A stretch of DNA of 55,341 bases from Lentisphaerota bacterium (GTDB lineage: Bacteria > Verrucomicrobiota > Lentisphaeria > Oligosphaerales > JABHEG01). A program made the translations under genes and the position numbers. Shown one piece after another: positions 9,424 to 18,488 of this stretch. The first letter of the stretch is position 1. The number at the start of each line of letters is the position of its first letter. The stretch covers positions 1-55,341 of the forward strand of contig JABHEG010000286.1 in the NCBI GenBank assembly GCA_018676675.1, read 5' to 3'. Below the pieces are notes generated by a model. It did no database searches, had not been told where the DNA came from, and was given only the letters and a program-made list of their open reading frames with translations.

Positions 9424-10383
9424 CTACAGCTCAAGCTCCTGTCCTTCATAGGCCACAGAGACTTCCATGACGTCCGGCTGGTCAGCGCATATCTGCACAT
9501 ACCGACGGGTATCTTCGGTAAGTTGGTCCAAGGTGGCGTCATCCGCCGTCGGGTCGTGATGGAACAAGCACAGCCGTTTCGCCTGCGCCTGCAACGCCAG
9601 CTCCACCCCTATCATGTTGCTGGAGTGCCCCCAGTCCTCCTTCGTGTTAACAGCATCGAGCAGGATGTATTGGGCATCAAAGATGACCAGATCCGCCCTT
9701 TGGAAGTACGACACAAACCGGTGCGAGGAATCCCCTCCATCCGACTTGTGCTCTGAGTCCGTCGAGTACACGACGCTCTTGCCGTCTCTGGTGATTCGGT
9801 AGCCATACGACTTGCCCGGATGGAGCTGCTCCCACGCACGAACGGTGAAGCCACCAATCTCATGGTCTTTCCCGGGATCCAGACGATGGAAACTCACATC
9901 GGCCGGCAGCTGCGCCAACGTCACGGGAAAGGAGTCGGGACACTGCTGCCTTTCGAGTGTCTTCTCCAGCGCTTCGTGGCACCCGTGGAAACGGATGCGG
10001 CATTGCGGCAGATATGCAGGCAGGAAGAATGGGAATCCCTGAATGTGGTCCCAGTGCAGGTGCGACAACAGAATGTCGACACACGGTTCCGGCGCACCGG
10101 CCAACGCCTCCATTAGCTCGATCCCGAGCAGGCGGAGGCCGCTGCCGGCATCACAGACAATGGACTCGTTCCCTTGTCTGACCTCCACGCACGAGGTGTT
10201 CCCTCCATACGTTCCACGAACGGACATCGGCAATTCCTGGGTAAGGAAGCGGTCAACTGCCTCAGGAGACCCGAGGTCACGCCCTCCCGCCGCGAGCAAA
10301 GCCTCACGCACTTTCGCATGGACGTCCCGTCCAGTCAGTGGCGAGGGTAACGAGCCACGGGCACCCCAGATTCGCACGTTCAT
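9424..10383 (-). CDS. Metallo-beta-lactamase-fold hydrolase, probable phosphodiesterase
   Basis: The 319-residue protein starts at an ATG behind GGGGA. It begins Val-Arg-Ile-Trp-Gly-Ala-Arg-Gly-Ser, as in PhnP/RNase Z-like beta-lactamase-2 proteins. The zinc motif His108-Leu-His110-Trp-Asp112-His113 is intact, followed by Ser-Thr-Asp-Ser-Glu-His and a C-terminal His-His-Asp. This family includes cyclic phosphodiesterases and nucleases; which substrate is used here cannot be told. There is no signal peptide, so it acts in the cytoplasm. It sits 122 bp upstream of the kinase gene on the same strand and diverges from the STAS and phosphatase genes, suggesting that it belongs to the same signalling circuit, possibly turning over a nucleotide messenger. 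That role is inference. Confidence 0.88.
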   Translation of the reverse strand: MNVRIWGARGSLPSPLTGRDVHAKVREALLAAGGRDLGSPEAVDRFLTQELPMSVRGTYGGNTSCVEVRQGNESIVCDAGSGLRLLGIELMEALAGAPEPCVDILLSHLHWDHIQGFPFFLPAYLPQCRIRFHGCHEALEKTLERQQCPDSFPVTLAQLPADVSFHRLDPGKDHEIGGFTVRAWEQLHPGKSYGYRITRDGKSVVYSTDSEHKSDGGDSSHRFVSYFQRADLVIFDAQYILLDAVNTKEDWGHSSNMIGVELALQAQAKRLCLFHHDPTADDATLDQLTEDTRRYVQICADQPDVMEVSVAYEGQELEL

Positions 10384-10729
10384 AATCTGTCCCCGTTTTG
10401 CCCTGTAGCGGTCCTCATCGGCTGACTTCCGTCAGCTAAGCGGAACTGCCAGAGCCGCCTTTCTGCATCTGCAGTGCCCCGTCCAGAAGCCTGGCTGGTA
10501 CGATCGCCTAGACAGGGCCCTGGAACAGACCTCTCTGCACGTTGCAGACGGCGGGGGTTTGTCTACCGAATATCATGTAGAAGCTAACGTTGGCGGTCTC
10601 GAGATGCAAGGAAGAGACAATCGATGGCCGGCCTCGGGCTTGCGCGACCGGCCGGAACAGGTATCGTCTTCCTGCGGGCACCCGCTCGACGACACCAGAC
10701 GGCAGCCACCCAACCGAAAGGTCCACAGC
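10384..10729. other. Divergent intergenic region of the signalling module
   Basis: These 346 bp separate the minus-strand hydrolase and kinase genes from the plus-strand STAS and phosphatase genes and must hold promoters for both sides. Two short hairpins are visible: GCTGAC/GTCAGC at 10421-10436 with a 4-base loop, and GGCCGG/CCGGCC at 10626-10653. A longer reading of the STAS frame from 10559 adds 57 residues of low-complexity, Arg-rich sequence and is not convincing. I could not identify a clear -35/-10 pair. Confidence 0.5.
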
Positions 10730-11068
10730 ATGAACATCAACTGCAGAGAAGAGACCGGCTATGTGTCTGTTGAGGTGTCCGGTCGTCTCGATTCGACCAC
10801 GTCGCTCTGGGCGGAGGCAGAGTTCACCGCTCTCTTGGAGAGGGGCATGTCCAGGATCCTCCTCGACATGTCCGGACTCGAATACGTCAGCAGCGCCGGA
10901 CTCCGGGTCCTCCTGGTCGTAGCCAAGGCGGTGAAGCGGGATGACGGAGCTCTGGTCCTGTGCGGCCTGAATGGCGTTGTCAGTGACGTTTTCGAGATGA
11001 GTGGGTTCAACCGTATTCTCGAGGTCGCTGAGAGCAGAGAAGACGCGGCTGCTAAGCTGCAGCAATAG
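10730..11068 (+). CDS. STAS-domain anti-sigma factor antagonist (SpoIIAA/RsbV-like)
   Basis: The protein has 112 residues from the ATG at 10730; the motif-bearing domain starts right there and a GAAAGG lies about 10 bases upstream, so the upstream in-frame ATG at 10559 was rejected. It is a single STAS domain with the typical Gly-Arg-Leu-Asp near residue 20 and the switch loop Val-Ser-Ser-Ala-Gly-Leu-Arg. The second serine of that loop aligns with the serine phosphorylated in SpoIIAA and RsbV. It should be phosphorylated by the kinase at 8204-9301 and dephosphorylated by the receptor phosphatase encoded 15 bp downstream, with which it clearly shares an operon. Confidence 0.93.
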   Translation: MNINCREETGYVSVEVSGRLDSTTSLWAEAEFTALLERGMSRILLDMSGLEYVSSAGLRVLLVVAKAVKRDDGALVLCGLNGVVSDVFEMSGFNRILEVAESREDAAAKLQQ

Positions 11069-11083
11069 AAAAGAGCTTCGCCG

Positions 11084-13660
11084 ATGAGCATCCGCTGGAG
11101 AATCGCAACGATAAGCATTTCGCTGGTTCTTCTTGCCGCGATCGCCACAACCGGCATTGCCGCCCACAACATCCGCCGAGCAGCGCGCGAGGAGATCGGT
11201 AGTTTTCGCAAGGAGGAGGTGCAGGCAGTACAGCAGAATCTCCGCAACATGGTGGATATCGCCTGGACTGTAGCGAAGACGAGCCATGAGCAGTCTCTTG
11301 ACAAGGAGCACCTGGAGAAGGCTTACGGTAGGCGATTGCGTGACATGATCGGGATCTCTTACGAACTGGTCAAACGAAATCATGACAATGCGCAGGATCG
11401 CGATCATCTTGAGCAGTTCTATGGCCTGAGACTCAAGAGAATAGTCGACATTGTTGAGAGTGTCCTGGTAAGCAAACAGAGGCTTGTCGAGCAAGGCCGT
11501 CTGACCATGGAAGAGGCCCGTGGGCGGGCCATTGACGAGATACGGAGCGTCAGCTTTGACTCCGTGGGTTACGTATGGGTTACGGACAATGCGCTTCCTT
11601 ACCCAAAAATGGTGATGCACCCGACCGTGCCTTCGCTGAACGGAACGTTGCTTGATGACCCCAAGTTCAACTGCGCACGAGGCAGGAAGCAGAACCTGTT
11701 TCAGGCGATGGTTGAGGTCTGCCAGGAGGATGGGGATGGCTTTGTTGATTACATGTGGCCTAAGCCGACTCGCGATGGGAAGGGGCTATCAGAAGAGCTG
11801 GTCCCGAAACTGTCTTACGTCAAGCTGTACAAGCCCTGGGGCTGGATAGTTGGGACTGGCGTCTACCTCGACGATGCCGTTGCCGAGGCAAGGGCACGGA
11901 CTCTGGAGGAAGTGAAGAACCTGCAATACGATTCCGGCACTGGGTACTTCTGGATTACTGACGATTCCCTCCCCTATCCCAAAATGGTCATGCACCCCCA
12001 GGATTCAGGTCTGGATGGCGCCGTCCTGGATTCGCCTGGGTTCAACTGCGCGCTAGGCAGGAAGCAGAACCTTTTTCAGGCGATGGCGGAGGTCTGCAGG
12101 GACGACGGCGAGGGATTCGTTGACTACCGCTGGCCCAAGCCTGGGAACGTCGAGGTCGATGTCCCCAAGATTTCGTACGTCAAGGTCTTTGAGCCGTGGG
12201 GATGGATTGTCGGTACGGGCATTTATCTTGATGATGTGGCGGTGGATGCCAAGAGGGGCGCCATAGACGAGATCCGCAAACTCCGCTTCGAACCCGATGG
12301 GTATTTCTGGATCAATGACATGTCTTCGCCGGTCCCTCGGATGTTGATGCACCCGATCTCGCCGGAACTTGACGGCCAGGTGCTGGACGATCCCGAGTAC
12401 AACTGCATCGGTGAAGCGAAGCAGAATCTTTTTGGGGCGATGGTTGAGCTGTGTCGAAAGAACGGACACGGGTTCATCTCCTACAAATGGCCCAAGCCCA
12501 CGCCGGACGGGAGTGCCGGGGAGAGCGAGCCGAAGCTGTCCTTCGTCAGAGCGTTCACGCCCTGGAATCTCGTGATTGGCGCGGGGGTCTACGTCGACCA
12601 CATTTACCGGGAGATCGACCGGAAGGAGTCAGAGATGCTTGCCAGGGAGCGGGTGTTGACCATGCAGATTCTCGTCTGCTCGGTGCTGGTCGCCGTTCTT
12701 GGTGCCGTGGGAAGTGAGGTCGCAGCGGGTGCCCTGAGCAGGCCCTTGCTGACCATGGTCGAGGCCATGAAAAGCGTGGAAATCGACTCAATGCAGTCCA
12801 CCTTTCTTCGCCTGACTGGTTCACCCGAGATTCGGGAACTGGGAAGCATCTTCAACCGGATGATCGCTTCGCTCCACAGTGCGATTGTCGACCTGAGAGA
12901 GAGCACGCGGGCCCAAGAGAGAATAGAGAGCGAGCTGAATGTCGCCAGAGACATCCAGATGAGCATTGTCCCGCAGGTCTTCCCTCCGTTCCCGGAGCGT
13001 GATGAATTCCAGGTCAGTGCTATCATCGATACTGCCCGTCAAGTGGGTGGCGATCTTTACGATTTCTTTATGCTGGACGACGACCATCTCGCATTCGCTA
13101 TAGGCGATGTCTCCGGCAAGGGGATACCCGCGGCCCTGTTCATGGCCGTCACTCTCACTCTCTACCGGGCCAAGAGCGGAGTCGACAGTGGATCCGGGAG
13201 CACGGTGACACAGATGAACGATGTTCTCTGCACCGACAACGAGATGATGATGTTCGTCACCTTTTTCGCCGGGATCCTGAACGTCAGAACCGGAGCATTC
13301 GAATACACGAATGCCGGGCATAACCCGCCGATTCTTGTGCGTGATGGCAACCTCGACACGCTGCAAGGCCTGCATGGCACTCCTCTTGGTGTCCTTGAGG
13401 ATCAGACGTTTTCTTCGGGCAGGCTGGAACTCAAGCGAGGAGACATGCTGCTTCTGTTCACTGATGGTGTCACCGAAGCAATCGATCCCACCGGAGCTTT
13501 CTATGGCGAGGAGCGATTGGAGCTCACCGTGAAGAACAACAGCAATGGTACACCGGAGGGGCTGATTGGGGGGATCTTTGAGGACGTTAAGGCGTTCATT
13601 GCGGACGCTGAGCAGGCTGATGACATCACGATGCTCGCCCTGGCAGTCACTGGAGAGTGA
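11084..13660 (+). CDS. Membrane receptor with three tandem Cache-like domains, HAMP and SpoIIE/PP2C serine phosphatase
   Basis: This 858-residue protein has a membrane helix at about 8-28, a long extracytoplasmic part and a second helix at about 525-549. The outer part contains a charged helical region followed by three copies of a Cache-like unit; their (Tyr-Val/Phe)-Trp-Ile/Val-(Thr/Asn)-Asp motifs start at residues 163, 288 and 407, each followed by a Met-His-Pro. A HAMP segment and a coiled coil (about 550-640) lead into a complete SpoIIE phosphatase domain with the metal aspartates Asp657, Asp675, Asp794 and Asp846-Asp847. It probably senses small ligands such as carboxylates outside and dephosphorylates the STAS protein inside. 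It is the active counterpart of the dead phosphatase domain at 8204-9301. Confidence 0.93.
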   Translation: MSIRWRIATISISLVLLAAIATTGIAAHNIRRAAREEIGSFRKEEVQAVQQNLRNMVDIAWTVAKTSHEQSLDKEHLEKAYGRRLRDMIGISYELVKRNHDNAQDRDHLEQFYGLRLKRIVDIVESVLVSKQRLVEQGRLTMEEARGRAIDEIRSVSFDSVGYVWVTDNALPYPKMVMHPTVPSLNGTLLDDPKFNCARGRKQNLFQAMVEVCQEDGDGFVDYMWPKPTRDGKGLSEELVPKLSYVKLYKPWGWIVGTGVYLDDAVAEARARTLEEVKNLQYDSGTGYFWITDDSLPYPKMVMHPQDSGLDGAVLDSPGFNCALGRKQNLFQAMAEVCRDDGEGFVDYRWPKPGNVEVDVPKISYVKVFEPWGWIVGTGIYLDDVAVDAKRGAIDEIRKLRFEPDGYFWINDMSSPVPRMLMHPISPELDGQVLDDPEYNCIGEAKQNLFGAMVELCRKNGHGFISYKWPKPTPDGSAGESEPKLSFVRAFTPWNLVIGAGVYVDHIYREIDRKESEMLARERVLTMQILVCSVLVAVLGAVGSEVAAGALSRPLLTMVEAMKSVEIDSMQSTFLRLTGSPEIRELGSIFNRMIASLHSAIVDLRESTRAQERIESELNVARDIQMSIVPQVFPPFPERDEFQVSAIIDTARQVGGDLYDFFMLDDDHLAFAIGDVSGKGIPAALFMAVTLTLYRAKSGVDSGSGSTVTQMNDVLCTDNEMMMFVTFFAGILNVRTGAFEYTNAGHNPPILVRDGNLDTLQGLHGTPLGVLEDQTFSSGRLELKRGDMLLLFTDGVTEAIDPTGAFYGEERLELTVKNNSNGTPEGLIGGIFEDVKAFIADAEQADDITMLALAVTGE

Positions 13661-13778
13661 TGCGTTCTGTGCGGCCCCGGGTGGTGTTCCTCGGGGTGGA
13701 ATCCAGGGGACGGCTGTCATGTCTGCCTGCCACTTCAGTCGATATGGCATGGCTTCTCGTTTTTCCATTCTGAACGTG

Positions 13779-16295
13779 TCAGCCCCCTTGTCCTGCCCCC
13801 ATCAGGATGTAGTTGGGGGCGTCTGTTATCGTCAGAACTCTCCGGTCAGTGTCTTGGATTTCGGCACCCATTAGGTCCCAGGCTTGCTTCATGTTCGGGA
13901 AGGGAAGCACGGCGGTGGTGTCCGTCCGCGACCATGCCACGGCCAGCCGCCCGGATGGCGTGGCGAACGTGTGGATCCAGGTATCGGGAGTGGGCCGTTC
14001 AGTCCCGAGGTAGGTGGCGCCATCTAGGAGCCAGGTCATCGTGGCGAAAGCAGCGACGTTGGGCAACGGCTGTCCGTCGCCCTCGAGGAATCCCTCCCAT
14101 CGGCGCACGACTGCTGATCCGTCGATGAAGAAGTTGTAGAAGTAGAACCGTTGGACTCCGAGAGCCATCTGGGCCACATATTGCCGAACCAGCCAACGAG
14201 CCATCTTCTGCGGCGGAACGGTATCCTGGGGACAGGGGCGGTACCTGATGGATGTGCCCGGATCAGCGTAGCCGCCTTCGCTGTTGATGATGGCCAACTC
14301 GCGCCCGGCCGAGCGCATTTTCCTGCGGAGTTTGGGCAGCCACACGTCAATCGGTTCGTCGCCTTCGTCCACTGACCGGCGGATGTACTGGTGGAAGCTG
14401 AACACGTCCATCAGCTGGAGGGCCCCCAGATCGATGATGTCAAACGCGAACGTTCGGGCCTCGGACGTCTCGGTCATCGCGCCGGCGACGCAGCCCCCGA
14501 CGATCACGGCTTCGGGAACTTCGCGGCGGATGACAGGGGTGGTGTGTTTGAGCATCTCCACATAGGCTTGAGCGCGTGTCTGTCCCTCGCGCGGGATCAG
14601 CCAACTGGTGAGATTCGGCTCGTTCCATATCTCCCATCTGTGGATATCGCCGCGATGCCGACGGACGGTTTCACGCACGTACAACTCCCATTCACCCCAA
14701 TTTCGCGGCAGCCAGGCTCCCGTACCGGTGTAGAACGAGTAGTCCGGGGTGTCGGGAGGCGCAGATGATGCCCAGGTTGGGCAGCGATCCAATGAGCCGC
14801 ACAGCTCCAGCCCAGCTTTCCGGGCGATCTTGATCGGTTCGTCTCGCCACTGCCAGTTGCCCTCGTTCGGTTGGACGACGCGCCATTTGGTGTGATTGGG
14901 CGGATGCAGACGGAGCCAGCGGACGCCAACAGCCCGGGCAAGGTTCAGGCCGGCAGGATCGACGGGGAAGTGTGCGCCGAACGGGCATGTCTGAATGTCC
15001 CCGGTTCGTTGCGGCCCAGGCAGCACAGCGAACACGGATTCGTTACGTTCAGCATTGCTTCCTTTCCCCCAAGACACTGAGGCCCGATACCATCCTCTGG
15101 GCAGTTCTGCACAAGAGATACGCTGCTCGTCGTTACCCGTTGACGGGGCACATGTCCCGGATCTGACAATCTCGCCCCAGAAGTCCTCGACTTGCCAATC
15201 GGCGCTGAGCGGTGTTGCCGAGGATCGCAGGAGTCGGAGCACAGGTTCTTCACTGTCTGTGTAGAGTGAGTTGGGATGCCGGCTGCAGATGATGGCGGCG
15301 CGCGGGCGTTCGCCTTCCCGTTTGCCGTCCTGCCGGAGCTGGACACTGTCGACCCACAATGTGACCGGGCCTTTGGCTCGGCAATGCACAACACCGTGCG
15401 ACACGGGCTGGAATCGGGCCTTACCCGCGGTGTCGAACGTTTGCCACTCCCGGCCGACGTTGATTCGTTTCCCGCAGTGGTTCGACGTGAAGTCAACGCT
15501 GACCGGGCGACTTGCTTTCATTCGGCACGATATCGCTACAGCGTGTCCCTGGGCCACGGCCACGGCATCGCTCCCGATCGTTACGTGCCTTCGGGGAGGG
15601 ATGACAGCCTTCAGGATGGGGCCGGAAGCCGTCGACTCGATGGTCAGTTCAGTTTGCTCCCAATCGTCACAGCCATGGTTGATCATCCAGTTGGCCAGTC
15701 CGAGGCGGAAGTCGCCGTTGTGCAGCAAGTTGCCCGCCACGGGCGGGGCGACCGTCGCGAGGGCATCCTCCACGGCAACCTCCGCAACAGACACATCGTC
15801 CACCCAGATGGCGCCGGTCTCTGCAAAACGGAACATGAGCCGTGATTCAGGGTTGTTGACGTTCGACGTCCAGAAGTACTCGAGTTTCTGCCATTTCGGC
15901 GTGGGCGTCAGGTGTCTCTCGATGTAGACCGTATAGGGTGCCGGGGTCAATCGCAGTTGCACGGCTACCGGGACGGAGTCTCCGCGCAACCAAGCCCGGA
16001 CACGATAGATCTTCCCTTTCCGCAGCGGGATTCCTTTGACAGCGATCATCTGTACAGCTCCCGACTCCAGGCGATCGCACGTAATCTCCTGGCACGACTG
16101 CCCCGAATGCGAGTTGACCGTTCCGCGGGAATAGGTCACGTCAAGATCGGCCCACGACGAGTTGTCCGCCCACTGCTCCGCGAGTCCATCCGGTCCGAAT
16201 CCGCCCTCAAACCCGCCATTTGGGGGTAGTCCGACTGCCAGGGCCGTCGCTGCTACACCGAAGAGCAGCTGAGCAAAGCATACGTTGAGCATCAT
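13779..16295 (-). CDS. Secreted clan-A glycoside hydrolase with two N-terminal CBM4/9-like modules
   Basis: The start at the first Met of Met-Met-Leu-Asn (16295, 838 residues) has AAAGGA about 8 bases upstream; a GTG at 16367 would add 24 unlikely residues. A signal peptide of about 20 residues ends near Ala-Leu-Ala-Val-Gly. Two jelly-roll modules follow (about 23-190 and 190-330), the first opening with Asn-Gly-Gly-Phe-Glu, the second with Asn-Gly-Asp-Phe, as in CBM4/9. The TIM barrel (about 440-800) has Trp-Asn-Glu559-Pro-Asn as acid/base and Ile-Asn-Ser-Glu673-Gly-Gly as likely nucleophile, the clan GH-A pattern seen in families such as GH39, GH5 and GH51. The exact family and sugar are unknown. 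It diverges from the GH3 gene across an 8-bp repeat array. Confidence 0.88.
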   Translation of the reverse strand: MMLNVCFAQLLFGVAATALAVGLPPNGGFEGGFGPDGLAEQWADNSSWADLDVTYSRGTVNSHSGQSCQEITCDRLESGAVQMIAVKGIPLRKGKIYRVRAWLRGDSVPVAVQLRLTPAPYTVYIERHLTPTPKWQKLEYFWTSNVNNPESRLMFRFAETGAIWVDDVSVAEVAVEDALATVAPPVAGNLLHNGDFRLGLANWMINHGCDDWEQTELTIESTASGPILKAVIPPRRHVTIGSDAVAVAQGHAVAISCRMKASRPVSVDFTSNHCGKRINVGREWQTFDTAGKARFQPVSHGVVHCRAKGPVTLWVDSVQLRQDGKREGERPRAAIICSRHPNSLYTDSEEPVLRLLRSSATPLSADWQVEDFWGEIVRSGTCAPSTGNDEQRISCAELPRGWYRASVSWGKGSNAERNESVFAVLPGPQRTGDIQTCPFGAHFPVDPAGLNLARAVGVRWLRLHPPNHTKWRVVQPNEGNWQWRDEPIKIARKAGLELCGSLDRCPTWASSAPPDTPDYSFYTGTGAWLPRNWGEWELYVRETVRRHRGDIHRWEIWNEPNLTSWLIPREGQTRAQAYVEMLKHTTPVIRREVPEAVIVGGCVAGAMTETSEARTFAFDIIDLGALQLMDVFSFHQYIRRSVDEGDEPIDVWLPKLRRKMRSAGRELAIINSEGGYADPGTSIRYRPCPQDTVPPQKMARWLVRQYVAQMALGVQRFYFYNFFIDGSAVVRRWEGFLEGDGQPLPNVAAFATMTWLLDGATYLGTERPTPDTWIHTFATPSGRLAVAWSRTDTTAVLPFPNMKQAWDLMGAEIQDTDRRVLTITDAPNYILMGAGQGG

Positions 16296-16420
16296 GTCGG
16301 ACTTCCTTTGTCTCGCCGCCGATAGACATGCGGGTTCGCGTTGGCGTCTATCCGGGAAAGATGGCACAACGGGGTAAGAAGGCCAGTTCGAGGACGTGGC
16401 CCCCCCGTCAGGGCTGCTTT

Positions 16421-16510
16421 GCTCTCACTTCTGTGGAAAGGTGAGAGCGTGAGAGCGTGAGCAGGGGAATCCGGAGACGCTGTCACGGTATCATGCTCTC
16501 ACGCTATCAC
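16421..16510. repeat. Array of 8-bp repeats in both orientations between divergent glycosidase genes
   Basis: The unit is GCTCTCAC or its complement GTGAGAGC. Copies lie at 16421-16428 (GCTCTCAC), 16441-16448 and 16449-16456 (GTGAGAGC, tandem, plus a partial third), then four abutting units at 16479-16510: GCTGTCAC, GGTATCAT, GCTCTCAC, GCTATCAC. The tandem at 16441-16456 can pair with 16495-16510 at 15 of 16 positions. The array fills the 335-bp gap between two divergent starts and could be an operator array or a structured repeat element; otherwise I see nothing in this gap. Confidence 0.8.
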
Positions 16511-16630
16511 GAACGGGTCAGGTTCGTCAGGCTGAAACAGCCCCTCCTTCCGGTTGCGATGCCTTGCCGATGTTCTACATTCCGGCAAGTTATCCTGTAA
16601 CACACCGCCAGAGTTTGCGAGGATTCAGCC

Positions 16631-18283
16631 ATGGGAACGTGGGCATCAGAGACGTTTGCCGGATTGAGCCTGGAAGAGAAGGTTGGGCAGGCTATCTGCT
16701 ACCGGGCTTCCAAGTGGCGCGAAGACACGGTTGACTTGGCTCGGAAAGGACTGATGGGAGCATGTTCGCCTGGGTACTACCAAGGTATGCGTACGCTTGA
16801 GGCGCTCGTGGGTTTCATGAACGAGTTGCTTGAGGCCGCCCCGATTCCCCCCTTCTTCATCAGCAGTCACGCATCGGCCCGTCCCGAGTTGGGGGCGACT
16901 CCCTTTCCCGGCGAGAACAGCAGCATGATTTTCGGGGCTGCCGGAGATCCTGATCTTGCTCGGGAATGTGCCCGGCTGGTGTCGCTTGAGTCCAAGGCCA
17001 TGGGGTACGACATGGTCTGGGAACCTTGCGTCGATGTGAACACCGAGCCGCGGAACCCGATCATTGGGACAAGGTCCTACAGCGACCGTGCGGAACTGGT
17101 CGCCGAAATGGCTGCGGCCGTCGTCGCAGGGATGCAGGAAAGCCGTGTCATCCCCAACGCCAAGCACTATCCCGGGCATGGAGACACGGCGTTCGACACG
17201 CATGTGCAGATCGGCACTGTGCCTCATGAGAGGGCCCGTCTTGACGCTGTTGAGCTCTATCCTTACAAGCAGCTCGTACAGGAAGGCCTTCGAGGAATCA
17301 TGACGGCCCATCTGATCTTCCCCGCCCTGGACCCCGATACCCGTTTGCCGGCGACGTTTTCCCGAAAAGCTCTGTACGACGTGCTCCGGGGCGAGCTTGG
17401 GTACACGGGCCTGATCGTCTCCGACAGCCTCACGATGAAGGCGATCAAGGACAACTTCTCGGTCGCTGAAGCTGCCGTCATGGCATTCAATGCGGGGCAC
17501 GATATCATCCTCCAGGACTACAATGAGCCACCTGAACCAACCCTGGAAGCTCTGGTGCAGGCGGTCCAGGATGGGCGGATCCCGATGGAGGAGCTGGACG
17601 CGTCGGTCATGCGTATTCTGGAAGCCAAGGAGTGGTGTGGTCTGCATCGTCGCGCGCACATTGACCTGCAGGATGTCCGACGCCTTTTCTGCAATGAGGC
17701 ACACATGGCAGTGATGGAGGATGCCTACCAAGCGGGGGTAACGCTTCTTGAGGCCTCCGCGGCCGCTCCACAGGCGGAGGAGAAGACGTGCCTTATCTAC
17801 ACCGTCTCCCCGGAGGAGGGCCGGGCGTTGGAAGACATGGAGCAGACCGTTGAGACGAGCTGCGGTGTGTTCTTCGGGCAATGCGAAGGCCGCCTTGGTG
17901 AAACAGTCAGGCACATGCTGCCCGAGGACCCGACGGAGGAGGATGTCTCAGCTGCAATGCAGGCAAGTGCAGACTGTGACAGTGTGATCTTCGCTACCAC
18001 GCCGCGGATCGTCTGCTACAAGGAACTCAGTGGGGCAGTGGGACAAGGGCAGCCACAGTTGGTTCAGCAACTCTTGGATGGCGGCAAGACCGTCAACCTG
18101 TGCGTCTTCGGGAACCCCTTCGTTCTCGCGGACTTTCCCAAGCCCCAGCGCTGTCTCACAACCTATTCCTCACGCATCCCAGCGGTTCGAGCAGGCTTGA
18201 GCGTCCTCTTTGGTGAGTCGGTGGCTCCCGGTCGGTTGCCGGTGACCATCCCTGACCGCTATGAGTTTGGGCATGGGCTGTAG
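16631..18283 (+). CDS. GH3 family glycosidase (beta-N-acetylhexosaminidase/NagZ-like), cytoplasmic
   Basis: The 550-residue protein starts at an ATG with GAGG 8 bases upstream and lacks a signal peptide. Residues 10-350 form the GH3 barrel: Lys178-His-Tyr-Pro-Gly-His-Gly-Asp185 followed by Asp189-Thr-His191 matches the NagZ loop that carries the acid/base His-Asp pair, and Ile-Val-Ser-Asp265-Ser supplies the nucleophile. Unlike short NagZ (about 340 residues), it has a C-terminal alpha/beta domain (about 375-550) like other GH3 proteins. It likely removes terminal N-acetylhexosamine or glucose-type residues from imported oligosaccharides or muropeptides. Family GH3 is secure; the substrate is not. 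Confidence 0.93.
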   Translation: MGTWASETFAGLSLEEKVGQAICYRASKWREDTVDLARKGLMGACSPGYYQGMRTLEALVGFMNELLEAAPIPPFFISSHASARPELGATPFPGENSSMIFGAAGDPDLARECARLVSLESKAMGYDMVWEPCVDVNTEPRNPIIGTRSYSDRAELVAEMAAAVVAGMQESRVIPNAKHYPGHGDTAFDTHVQIGTVPHERARLDAVELYPYKQLVQEGLRGIMTAHLIFPALDPDTRLPATFSRKALYDVLRGELGYTGLIVSDSLTMKAIKDNFSVAEAAVMAFNAGHDIILQDYNEPPEPTLEALVQAVQDGRIPMEELDASVMRILEAKEWCGLHRRAHIDLQDVRRLFCNEAHMAVMEDAYQAGVTLLEASAAAPQAEEKTCLIYTVSPEEGRALEDMEQTVETSCGVFFGQCEGRLGETVRHMLPEDPTEEDVSAAMQASADCDSVIFATTPRIVCYKELSGAVGQGQPQLVQQLLDGGKTVNLCVFGNPFVLADFPKPQRCLTTYSSRIPAVRAGLSVLFGESVAPGRLPVTIPDRYEFGHGL

Positions 18284-18488
18284 CGGCGAATGGCAGCAAG
18301 ATAGAGGGGGCGACTGCAGGGGAGCAGTGCCGGGGGAACGCAACTCCGGCAAGGCCTATGTTGCTAACTACGAACGAGTGTCGTCATCAGAAGGGCGGCG
18401 TTTGTAGTAAGGCACGTAGAGCAACGGAGTGCCGTTCTCCCTGCTTGTCTCAGTGACATTCGGCTTTGATGGCAGCGGTCCCTGGCTG

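Noticed and set aside
10508..11620. 370-codon minus-strand frame over the STAS and receptor genes
   Set aside because: It is antisense to the clear STAS gene and the first part of the Cache receptor, and its product looks like shadow translation.
16421..16510. CRISPR array
   Set aside because: Units are only 8 bp, abut each other and occur in both orientations, with no spacers of constant length.
16646..17914. 422-codon minus-strand frame
   Set aside because: It is antisense to the GH3 gene, whose catalytic motifs are intact.
18328..18351. Terminator between the convergent GH3 and lactonase-like genes
   Set aside because: Six-base stem with a 12-base loop and no T-run on either strand.
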